From assembly GCF_014207135.1 (NCBI RefSeq), contig NZ_JACHCC010000012.1:1-64000 (forward strand): 64,000 nucleotides of DNA, written 5' to 3'. The notes beneath the pieces were generated by a model, which did not search any database, had not been told where the DNA came from, and worked only from the letters and a program-made list of their open reading frames with translations. Both the position numbers and the translations under genes were made by a program. This stretch comes from Pedobacter cryoconitis (GTDB lineage: Bacteria > Bacteroidota > Bacteroidia > Sphingobacteriales > Sphingobacteriaceae). Below are positions 9,790 to 17,704 of the stretch, one piece after another. Positions within the stretch are counted from its first letter, which is position 1. Each line of letters begins with the position of its first letter.

Positions 9790-10866
9790 ATGGAAGAGAA
9801 TGTACCAAAAAAGAATAATAAGAAACTGGTAATTGGTGGCCTTCTGGCTATTCTATTAGTCATTTTTACGATTAATTCCTATATCAGTGGACTGGCTTAC
9901 GAAACTACAGATAATGCTCAGTTGGATGGTGACCTGTTGCCCGTTAAAGCTGGAATTACTGGTTACATCGCTGAGATTCGCTTCAAGGATAATCAGGAAG
10001 TGAAAACAGGTGACACACTCATTGTATTTAATACAACAGAATTAAATGCAGAGGCCAGTCAGATCAGGGCAGAATTGGAAAATGCCAGACTGAATGTAGA
10101 TGTATCGGGCAATATAGCAGAGGCGAGTATTCAAAGTGCAAATGCTGCCGTTTTCGAATCTACTTCTAATGAACAGGGAATCCAGTCCGCAAAGGCAACT
10201 TATGATAAATCGGTTCAGGATTTCAACCGGGCCAGACAATTACTGGGTATTAAGGCCATTACTCAAAACGGTTACGAACAGGCACAAACACAAATGGATG
10301 TAGCTAAAGCTGCTTATTTTAAAGCGAAAGCCATGCAGCTATCATCCTCAAGTTCATCATCAGGATTAAAGACGCGTGCTATGGCAGAACGAAAACAGGT
10401 GTCTGTTGCGCGGAATGTTATCCTTAGAAAACAAGCAGAACTGGCTGCTGCTTTAGAACGGTTGCGTCACGCCTGTATTATTGCACCCTTTGGCGGAATC
10501 GTTACCAAAAGAAATGTGCAGACAGGCCAGTTTGTTATCGCTGGACAATCCCTTTGTGCTATTATTAATCACAAAGATCTGTGGGTTACAGCCAACTTTA
10601 AGGAAACCCAGATGGGGAAGATCAGAACAGGACAAAAGGTGCAAGTCACTGTGGATGCCTATGAAGAAAAGATGCTGACAGGTACAATTGATTCCTATGG
10701 TGGAGCTACCGGATCCCGGTTTGCACTCATACCTCCCGACAACGCCACTGGAAACTTCATTAAAATTGCCCAACGGTTTCCGGTGAAAATCAAACTTGAC
10801 CCACAAACCGGGAACGGTCAGTTGTATCCCGGACTAAGTGTATTGGTAAAAGTAAAGGTAAACTGA
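9790..10866 (+). CDS. HlyD/EmrA-family periplasmic adaptor protein
   Basis: A 358-residue membrane fusion protein. A single N-terminal membrane segment (about residues 12-33) is followed by the split barrel/lipoyl hairpin (YETTDNAQLDGDLLPVKAGI, then GDTLIVFN), a long alanine- and glutamine-rich coiled coil (about 75-220), and the second lipoyl half (APFGGIVTKRNVQTGQF). The GSRFALIPPDNATGNFIKI stretch is characteristic of EmrA-type adaptors that pair with MFS pumps. It is the first gene of a three-component exporter; the next gene begins one base after its stop. Confidence 0.93.
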   Translation: MEENVPKKNNKKLVIGGLLAILLVIFTINSYISGLAYETTDNAQLDGDLLPVKAGITGYIAEIRFKDNQEVKTGDTLIVFNTTELNAEASQIRAELENARLNVDVSGNIAEASIQSANAAVFESTSNEQGIQSAKATYDKSVQDFNRARQLLGIKAITQNGYEQAQTQMDVAKAAYFKAKAMQLSSSSSSSGLKTRAMAERKQVSVARNVILRKQAELAAALERLRHACIIAPFGGIVTKRNVQTGQFVIAGQSLCAIINHKDLWVTANFKETQMGKIRTGQKVQVTVDAYEEKMLTGTIDSYGGATGSRFALIPPDNATGNFIKIAQRFPVKIKLDPQTGNGQLYPGLSVLVKVKVN

Positions 10867-10867
10867 T

Positions 10868-12430
10868 ATGGCAGATGAAACTCAATACCCAGCGGGAGCC
10901 ACTAAGTGGATCCTGGTACTTACCTGTCTTTCCTGCGCAGTGATGGAGCTGATTGACTCTACTATTGTAAATGTTTCATTAAGAGAGATCAGCGGGAATA
11001 TTGGTGCAAGTGTGACAGAAATCGGCTGGGTTTCCACCGCATATGGTATAGGAAATGTTATTGTCATTCCGCTATCTGGAATGCTGGCCAATCTGATTGG
11101 AAGAAAACGCTACTTTACTGGCTCTGTGTTCATTTTTACTTTAGCCTCTCTGTTATGTGGCCTTTCATCTGGCCTTTGGGGTTTAGTGATGTGGCGCTTT
11201 ATTCAGGGGCTTGCAGGTGGTGGACTATTGTCAACAGCAATGTCAATCGTGCTCGGCGCATTTCCTCCAGAGCAAGCTAAAACCGGATTTTTGACTTTTG
11301 CACTGGGGATTATGCTGGGGCCTATTTTCGGTCCCGTGCTTGGAGGGTATATTACCGATACATTGTCATGGCATTGGATCTTTTTTGTCAATGTACCATT
11401 AGGTATTATTGGTGGATTACTTTCCTGGAAATACATCACTGATCTGGCCGGCGCTGTAAAACCACCTAAAATTGACTGGTCAGGTATTGCTTTTATTGCG
11501 ATGGCTTTGGGATCATTACAGTATGTGCTGGAAGAAGGGTCTATACATGACTGGTTTGACAGCGGTGAAATCCGTATTTTCTTCACTATCTCCATTCTGT
11601 CTTTCGGTGCATTTATATGGAGGGAACTGACAACAGCTCATCCAGCGGTTGATCTGAAGCTTTACAAGAATTTTAACCTGGTATTGGGTAATCTTATTGG
11701 GTTGATGTATGGAATTATGGCAAATGGTACTTTGTTTATTTTTCCACTGCTGGCTCAGGTTTCCTTAGGATGGACAGCCACCCAAACAGGTGAATTCCTC
11801 ATTTCCGGAGGTATTGCCAGTGCGATAGGAATGATCCTGGTAAAGAAGCTTTTCCCCCGGACAAATGTCAAAATACTGATGGTTTTTGGATTGGTACTGG
11901 TGATTATTTCCCTTATCCCGATGGGATTTGTGTCACCAGACTCTACAGGTGATCAGTTCTTCTGGCCTTTTATCGTACGTAATGTCGGTGTTGCCTTTAT
12001 TGCACCTAATATGATTGGGATAGCCGTTGGCACGCTCAGAGGAAAAGACCTGGCGCAGGCCACTGGTCTTTCGACAATGACCAGGCAATTGGGAGGAGCA
12101 ATAGGTGTTGCCATTATCAGTATTTATACTACTAAAACCGATGCGTTTATTCGCCATCATCTGGCAAGTAGTATCACAGAATTCAGTATGGCTACGCAGG
12201 AACGGTTAAGTGCGCTTGCTCAAACTTTTAAAAGCATAGGATATGGTGATGATCAGGCAATTCAGGCAGCAAATAAGATACTGGAGACCATTCTTGTAAA
12301 GCAGCAGACACTGATCAGTTATAATCAGGGTTTTTTAAGTTTTGCTCTTTTATTCATTCTCTGTATTCCGGTAATTCTTCTGATCAGAACACCAAAAGTC
12401 AAACAGGAACCACCTGTTGACGGACACTAA
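10868..12430 (+). CDS. DHA2-family (EmrB-type) MFS exporter
   Basis: A 520-residue protein with about 14 membrane segments. DHA2 features include the ELIDSTIVNVSL helix 1, motif A (GMLANLIGRKRYF), and motif C (GPIFGPVLGGYI). Length and layout match EmrB. It should take drugs or endogenous metabolites from the cytoplasm or inner membrane and pass them to the adaptor and TolC-like channel encoded on either side. The gene is one base from the adaptor gene and 17 bp from the TolC gene, so the three are cotranscribed. Confidence 0.93.
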   Translation: MADETQYPAGATKWILVLTCLSCAVMELIDSTIVNVSLREISGNIGASVTEIGWVSTAYGIGNVIVIPLSGMLANLIGRKRYFTGSVFIFTLASLLCGLSSGLWGLVMWRFIQGLAGGGLLSTAMSIVLGAFPPEQAKTGFLTFALGIMLGPIFGPVLGGYITDTLSWHWIFFVNVPLGIIGGLLSWKYITDLAGAVKPPKIDWSGIAFIAMALGSLQYVLEEGSIHDWFDSGEIRIFFTISILSFGAFIWRELTTAHPAVDLKLYKNFNLVLGNLIGLMYGIMANGTLFIFPLLAQVSLGWTATQTGEFLISGGIASAIGMILVKKLFPRTNVKILMVFGLVLVIISLIPMGFVSPDSTGDQFFWPFIVRNVGVAFIAPNMIGIAVGTLRGKDLAQATGLSTMTRQLGGAIGVAIISIYTTKTDAFIRHHLASSITEFSMATQERLSALAQTFKSIGYGDDQAIQAANKILETILVKQQTLISYNQGFLSFALLFILCIPVILLIRTPKVKQEPPVDGH

Positions 12431-12447
12431 TTAAATCACAATTCAAA

Positions 12448-13764
12448 ATGAAAATACTTCCTGTTATAATTATATTAATCATAACTGCCTGCCACGTGAA
12501 AGCAGCTACAGATACACTTATTTTATCTCGTAGCGAGGCAATAAAAATTGGTTTACGGAACCGATTTGATATTAAAGCAAATGCATACGATGTTAAAATC
12601 GCAGATTCAAAAATAATTCAGACCAGAAACAATTGGTTCCCTGAAATAAATGGTGTGGCAAGCTTGAAATACAGTCCGCAGCTTCAAAACTCAGTTATAC
12701 CTGGTGGTGTCTTGCCTGGCTTTGATCAAAACCAGCTGATTCCACTCACAGTTAAGAGTGAAAGTGTTTTCGGGTTGAGCCTGAGTCAGCCGGTCTTTAA
12801 TATGGGGCTGATCAATGAGGTTAAACTTGGTAAAATTAATCTGGCCATTCATCAGGAAAAGAATAGAGCTGCGGAAATAAATATTAGTCTCCAGATTAGC
12901 CAGGTCTATCTGAATGTGCAATTAAGGGACTTGCAAAAAAGAGTCGCAACGGATATAGCGCAGCGGAACAACGAATACGCAACAATAGCAGAAGGGATGT
13001 ATAAGCATGGATCCCTGATAGAAAACTATTATCTAAGAGCTGTTCTTGACCGTGATAATGCAAGGCAGGTCCAAAAACAGATGGAACAAGATTATGAGCT
13101 AAGCCTGATGGAACTATATTATCAGTTAAATATTCCCCGGGGAACAATTGTGCGTATAAGTGATTCCCTGGATGCGATAGTTGGCAGTATCAGTGATTTG
13201 CAGGATAAGGCAGAGGAAAGAACAGAACTCCGCCAGTTAAGACTCAGGCAGCAGGAAGACCAGCTGGGGCTTAAAAATATGAAGCAAAGTGTACTTCCTT
13301 CGGTTTATTTTGGGGCAAACTACTCGCAGCAGTTCCTGTCCAATCGATTTAATTATGGAGACGGAAGGTGGTGGAGCCCTTTCAGCTATTTTACACTAAA
13401 TGTTAATATACCCATCTCAGCACATCTGAAAATAAATGAAAAAAAACGGGAGTACGGAGAAAAGATCAGTCAGAACGAGTTGCTCCTGAAGCAGAAAATG
13501 GCGGATATTAACTATGAGATACAGCAGGCCAGGGCTTCACTCAGCAACGCTGTGCTGAATATGAGGAGTACAAAGAGCAGTTACGAACTTTCCAAAACTA
13601 TTTTTCGCAATCAGCAGCAGCAATATCAAATGGGTGCATTTGCATACAGTGAGTTGATAGATACGGAAAAGACATTGAGTGTTACAGAACGTAATTACAT
13701 CCAGAGTGCATATGAACTCATGCTGGCTCAGATTAAACTACAGAAAGCAACAAATAACTTTTAA
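12448..13764 (+). CDS. TolC-family outer membrane efflux protein
   Basis: A 438-residue protein with a cleavable signal peptide (MKILPVIIILIITACHVKA, cut near residue 20). It has the two repeated helical halves of outer membrane factors, rich in Q, N, L and A, with the QPVFNMGLINEVKLGKIN segment and the closing QMGAFAYSELIDTEKTL repeat. It forms the outer-membrane channel of the exporter encoded just upstream. The ferric reductase gene starts 17 bp downstream, so it may belong to the same transcript. Confidence 0.92.
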   Translation: MKILPVIIILIITACHVKAATDTLILSRSEAIKIGLRNRFDIKANAYDVKIADSKIIQTRNNWFPEINGVASLKYSPQLQNSVIPGGVLPGFDQNQLIPLTVKSESVFGLSLSQPVFNMGLINEVKLGKINLAIHQEKNRAAEINISLQISQVYLNVQLRDLQKRVATDIAQRNNEYATIAEGMYKHGSLIENYYLRAVLDRDNARQVQKQMEQDYELSLMELYYQLNIPRGTIVRISDSLDAIVGSISDLQDKAEERTELRQLRLRQQEDQLGLKNMKQSVLPSVYFGANYSQQFLSNRFNYGDGRWWSPFSYFTLNVNIPISAHLKINEKKREYGEKISQNELLLKQKMADINYEIQQARASLSNAVLNMRSTKSSYELSKTIFRNQQQQYQMGAFAYSELIDTEKTLSVTERNYIQSAYELMLAQIKLQKATNNF

Positions 13765-13780
13765 TTTAAACAAACAGGTT

Positions 13781-14509
13781 ATGCCTTATATACCCAAATG
13801 GATTGCTGATTCCATGGAGAATCTTCTGCCCTCGAAATTTCTGAATGCTACGGTAAACTCTTGTGTTTACATCAATCATGAAATAAAAAACATAGTCTTT
13901 ACTGCAGATCTGAAAGAGATCGATTTTTATCCAGGCAGTGCTGTCAATTTTCGCGTCAGCGCGAATGATTTCCGTCACTATACCATTTCGGCCTTTGACA
14001 GAGAAGCAGGGACATTTGAGATTATTTTCCATATTCATGGCAATGGACCAGGAAGTGATTTAGCAGAACAACTGAAAGTAGGTGACAACATCAAAATAAC
14101 AGTCCCAGGAGGGCGAAAATTATATAATAAGGAGAAAAGACATCATTTCTTTTTTGGAGATGAAACTAGTCTTAGTTTTTATGCTGCCCTGATGCGGGAG
14201 ATTAAAAAAAATGGTCAGTCATGCACCGGGGTACTCGAGTTATTGAAACAAAATATAGATGTCCCTTTAGGGCTGGGTTTTGAGATAGTAACCGTATTAA
14301 AAACAGCTGATTGTCCAGGACAATCAGCAATTTCATATCTGCAATCTATCGATGAGAAGGAGCGGGATACAATTTTGAACTCTATCTTTTATCTGACAGG
14401 TAATGTTGCTTCAGTTCAGGGTTTCAGAAAAGTTTTAAAACAGCTTGGTATAAGTTCAAAAAACATCATCTTTCAGGGATATTGGGCTGAAGGAAGCGTT
14501 GGGTTGTAA
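13781..14509 (+). CDS. Siderophore-interacting protein (SIP-type FAD ferric reductase)
   Basis: A 242-residue protein from the ATG at 13781; an overlapping longer frame begins inside the TolC gene and was rejected. Family marks are the FAD-binding RHYT (R-x-Y-[ST]), the HGNGPGSDLA loop, and the GDETSL motif that SIP proteins show as GDETAL. SIP flavoproteins reduce ferric siderophore complexes with NAD(P)H to release iron in the cytoplasm. Its place as last gene of an exporter operon, a few kilobases from an NRPS, suggests that the exported compound may bind iron. This is an inference; no TonB receptor or siderophore tailoring gene is visible. Confidence 0.78.
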   Translation: MPYIPKWIADSMENLLPSKFLNATVNSCVYINHEIKNIVFTADLKEIDFYPGSAVNFRVSANDFRHYTISAFDREAGTFEIIFHIHGNGPGSDLAEQLKVGDNIKITVPGGRKLYNKEKRHHFFFGDETSLSFYAALMREIKKNGQSCTGVLELLKQNIDVPLGLGFEIVTVLKTADCPGQSAISYLQSIDEKERDTILNSIFYLTGNVASVQGFRKVLKQLGISSKNIIFQGYWAEGSVGL

Positions 14510-14603
14510 AGAGAATTTTGAGAGATGCAATAAAAATAAGAAATGTTACCCCATATTTGTATTTTATCATTAAAAATACGCGCTAGTCAGTTATGGAGAT
14601 GGA

Positions 14604-15299
14604 TTATTTAACGATCGCTTCCAGTACTGCTTTTCGCAAATACTTGCTTACAGGAACCTGGTATTTTTTGATGTGAAGAATGTTACCTTCAACGGAACCT
14701 ACCTGATCAATGGCAATAATATAAGATTTATGTGTCTGTATAAACCGTTTTGCAGGTAGTTTTTCCAATAATGATTTAATGGTGGCATGGGTAATGATCT
14801 TTTTATCCTCGAGATAAATGGCAACATAGTTTTCCATTCCTTCGATAAACAGGATAGAGTCAATAGTTATTTTTTCCAGTTTGCTGTTGGTTTTCACAAA
14901 GAAATAGGAGACCTCCTGGTTGGTTTCCTGATGCAATGTGAAATAGTCTTTGGCTTTAAAGACGGCTTTTAAAAAACGTTCAAAGGAGATGGGCTTTAAC
15001 AGGTAATCCATTACATCCAGTTCAAAGCCTTCCAAGGCATATTGTTCAAAGGCTGTTGTGAAGATCACTTTTGGGGGATGCTGGATAGCTCTTAAAAATT
15101 CGATACCAGTAAGATGGGGCATTTTGATATCCAGAAAAAGTAGATCGACCGGCTGTCGCTGTAAGAGTTCACCTAACTGGAAAGCATCTTCACAAGTTCC
15201 TTTTAAATCGAGAAAGTCTATTTTTTCTATATATCCGGTTAACCCTTTGCGGGCAAAGGGCTCGTCGTCTGTGATAATACAACTGATCTTATTGTGCAT
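14604..15299 (-). CDS. LytTR-type response regulator
   Basis: A 231-residue protein with a receiver domain (acidic DDE at 11-13, phospho-acceptor D57 in FLDIKMP, K102 in LLKP) and a C-terminal LytTR DNA-binding domain (about 130-230; IDSILFIEGMENYVAIYL and THKSYIIAI). Its start codon overlaps the end of the upstream kinase gene by 11 bp, so the two form a two-component pair. LytTR regulators bind direct repeats upstream of their targets; the targets here are unknown. Confidence 0.92.
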   Translation of the reverse strand: MHNKISCIITDDEPFARKGLTGYIEKIDFLDLKGTCEDAFQLGELLQRQPVDLLFLDIKMPHLTGIEFLRAIQHPPKVIFTTAFEQYALEGFELDVMDYLLKPISFERFLKAVFKAKDYFTLHQETNQEVSYFFVKTNSKLEKITIDSILFIEGMENYVAIYLEDKKIITHATIKSLLEKLPAKRFIQTHKSYIIAIDQVGSVEGNILHIKKYQVPVSKYLRKAVLEAIVK

Positions 15300-16317
15300 A
15301 TGTGAGTTTTAGTGTAGCCATGAACTGGTCATGATCCTGAATTAAGCTTAATACATGTTTACCTGGGTAAAGCAGGTTAAGGCGTCGTTTCAGATTCTCC
15401 AGTCCGATGCCGTTTGTTCTTGCTGCTCCTAAATTTTCGGGAATAGCATTCTTTACATTAAAGATGATATATTCATCATCTATTGTTGCACTAACGGAGA
15501 GCTGATAATTGCCGCCAATAAACTTAAATGCGTTTTCTACCAATGGTAAAAACAGAAGCGGGTATACCAGCTGACTATTCAGGTGCTGATCAAAATCAAC
15601 TTTTAAAATCAGCTTATCCGTACTTCGTATCTTTTGCAGCTCTATAAAGCTTTGCAGGTATCCTATTTCCTGAATGACTGGAACTTGCTGCTGTTGGTCG
15701 TAAAGCTGGTAGCGCAGTAATTCTGAGAAGGTTTCTATACTTTTTTTAGCACCCTGAATATCTTCGTCCATCTGGAAATAGATCGTATTTAAGGCGTTAA
15801 ACATAAAATGCGGATGGTATTGCGCTTTTAAAAACTTCAGCTCTGTTTCCAGGTGATCATTCGTTACCTTTTCTAGAAGTACTTTATTATCAATATAAGC
15901 TTTTAACCAGGTGCTGCTTCTTGCTATACCATAGTAAATTACGGCATACAATGCAGGAATCACATTGATATCGATCGCATCAGCCCAGGAAAGACCATCA
16001 TCAGTAAATGCGGCCATAGGGGTGAAAACCAGGTTTACAACTAGCTGGTTGGCAACGGATATAATGAGCAGTTCTCTGGCTACTGTCCAATAGTTTAACT
16101 GTAATGGCCAGCGGCGATCGCAATAACGAAACAGCCAGCGAAACAAATAGATGCCTAAATAACCTACTGATATGCTGCAAAACATTTCAAAGGCATTTAA
16201 ACCCCAATCTCTTTTCCAGAAAAGGGATTCTATCTCAATATCGTGCAGCAACCTGATCGTAAAATATATCAGCAGGCCATAAAATGCAGGAAAAATGTAG
16301 ACCCTGAAAAACTTCAT
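15289..16317 (-). CDS. LytS/YehU-like sensor histidine kinase
   Basis: A 342-residue kinase with about four N-terminal membrane helices (residues 5-135) and no large extracellular domain. A His_kinase domain has the phospho-acceptor H170 in QYHPHFMFNALN. The C-terminal ATP-binding fold shows LVENAFKF (N box) and NGIGLENLKRRL (G box). It phosphorylates the overlapping LytTR regulator. The acyltransferase gene lies 6 bp upstream on the same strand and is probably cotranscribed. Confidence 0.92.
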   Translation of the reverse strand: MKFFRVYIFPAFYGLLIYFTIRLLHDIEIESLFWKRDWGLNAFEMFCSISVGYLGIYLFRWLFRYCDRRWPLQLNYWTVARELLIISVANQLVVNLVFTPMAAFTDDGLSWADAIDINVIPALYAVIYYGIARSSTWLKAYIDNKVLLEKVTNDHLETELKFLKAQYHPHFMFNALNTIYFQMDEDIQGAKKSIETFSELLRYQLYDQQQQVPVIQEIGYLQSFIELQKIRSTDKLILKVDFDQHLNSQLVYPLLFLPLVENAFKFIGGNYQLSVSATIDDEYIIFNVKNAIPENLGAARTNGIGLENLKRRLNLLYPGKHVLSLIQDHDQFMATLKLTYAQ

Positions 16318-16323
16318 ATCCTG

Positions 16324-17541
16324 CTAAAAATAAGAATTTAGTGTTATATGTGGTATAATTTCTTCGGCTGGAATAACCGTCGGTTTCTGGTTCTCCTTTG
16401 GCTTCATGCCAAATAAAAAACGTGTCAATGCAAAAGGTCGGATCAGCAAATGGTAGGTGAGTACAGTAATAAAAAAGGTGGTGCCTATGGTATAGAAATA
16501 TTTAGATAATATACTTTCATTGGACAACTGTACAAAATAATAAACCAATATAACGATCACTGTTTGATGAAGGATGTAAAATGGATAAACTGCTTGATTT
16601 AAATAGTTTAATATGGGGTGTTTACGATTAAAGTAATGTTTTCCATAACCTACTAAAGCCAGTACCCAACCCCAGGCAATCACAGGTTTTAAAGCAATAA
16701 ACAGGTAAGTGAAAATTTCATGATGAAAAGGCCAGTCAACGTGACCCGGTTCAATCTTATTAAATCTTAAATAATTAAGTAACAACAACGCCAGGAAGCC
16801 GAGGGTTAGTGCAAAGCGACGGTTACGTTCCAGGCTATCCATTAGTTTCGCTTGCAGGATACACACAAATCCAGCCAGGAGGAAAAACAACCAGTAGACA
16901 AAATAGCAGCCATCGTGTATCAGGTCGTTAGTCTCAGGTAGTTCCCGACTCATCATTGCATACCAGATCACTGCGGGTAACATCAGTAAATAAATCCTTT
17001 TCCCTATAGCCAAAACCGCTAATTTCCTTTTAAAAGTCTCGCTTTTAGGAGAGATCAGCCATGCGAAAAGTGGTGCAAATATCAGGTCATATATAAACAA
17101 ATAGGCAATAAACCAGAGATGATGCCAGCTGAAACTTCCTTTTGGATAGGGGATAAAGTGAAATACATCCGGATACCATTGCCAGAAGCTGCCTTTGTAA
17201 CCTTGGGTAAGCCGTTCCATATAGATCTGAGGAGGTACAATAATGAACATCCCTGCAATCAGGGGAATCAGTAGTCTGCGGAACCGTAAGCCAATAAAGC
17301 TCAGTGTAGACCGTTTTTGCATCATGTAGTAACTCACTGTACCGGAGATGAAAAATAATAGGGGCATGCGAAAAAGGTGCAGGAACAGGTTTGACTCCAT
17401 CAGCAAGTTGCTGGTCTGTGCATTCTTGATATGCCAGCCTTCCTCTGCTACATAGGGCATGGCCGAATGAAAAATTAATACGCCCAGTATGGATAAAATC
17501 CTTAGCCAATCCAGATATGTTTGCCGCTGTGTGGTTTCCAT
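16324..17541 (-). CDS. Acyltransferase 3 family membrane protein
   Basis: A 405-residue integral membrane protein, about ten membrane segments. The start at 17541 gives METTQRQTYLDWLRI, the usual beginning of the family; a longer frame to 17601 adds an implausible KKK-rich extension. Family marks are RQTYLDWLR and the essential histidine in GVLIFHSAM (H25). Such enzymes transfer acetyl or succinyl groups to surface polysaccharide, glucans or peptidoglycan. It leads the operon with the LytS-like kinase and LytTR regulator. The acceptor is unknown. Confidence 0.85.
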   Translation of the reverse strand: METTQRQTYLDWLRILSILGVLIFHSAMPYVAEEGWHIKNAQTSNLLMESNLFLHLFRMPLLFFISGTVSYYMMQKRSTLSFIGLRFRRLLIPLIAGMFIIVPPQIYMERLTQGYKGSFWQWYPDVFHFIPYPKGSFSWHHLWFIAYLFIYDLIFAPLFAWLISPKSETFKRKLAVLAIGKRIYLLMLPAVIWYAMMSRELPETNDLIHDGCYFVYWLFFLLAGFVCILQAKLMDSLERNRRFALTLGFLALLLLNYLRFNKIEPGHVDWPFHHEIFTYLFIALKPVIAWGWVLALVGYGKHYFNRKHPILNYLNQAVYPFYILHQTVIVILVYYFVQLSNESILSKYFYTIGTTFFITVLTYHLLIRPFALTRFLFGMKPKENQKPTVIPAEEIIPHITLNSYF

Positions 17542-17704
17542 GTTCTTTTTTTGATATAAAAGAACAGCTTTGGATAGAATTAGAATTTTTTTTTTGACCA
17601 CAGGTCACATTCTGGTGGTCAACAGACTTTTTATCTTTCAGTTTCCTTAATCTTATAGTAACATTCTTTTTGTAAATTTATGTGTGTTATACTAATTAAT
17701 TACC

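Noticed and set aside
11203..11595. Long antisense frames within the MFS, antiporter, NRPS and kinase genes
   Set aside because: They mirror the codon structure of the genes on the other strand, lack motifs and have no start signals.
13679..13780. Longer N-terminus for the SIP-type reductase
   Set aside because: The extension lies entirely inside the TolC gene and does not look like SIP sequence; ATG 13781 fits the family start.
9790..14509. RND-type multidrug efflux system
   Set aside because: The pump gene is a 14-helix MFS protein of about 520 residues, not a roughly 1000-residue RND protein.
14559..14579. Terminator between the SIP gene and the LytTR gene
   Set aside because: Only a 7-bp AT-only stem is present; too weak to call.
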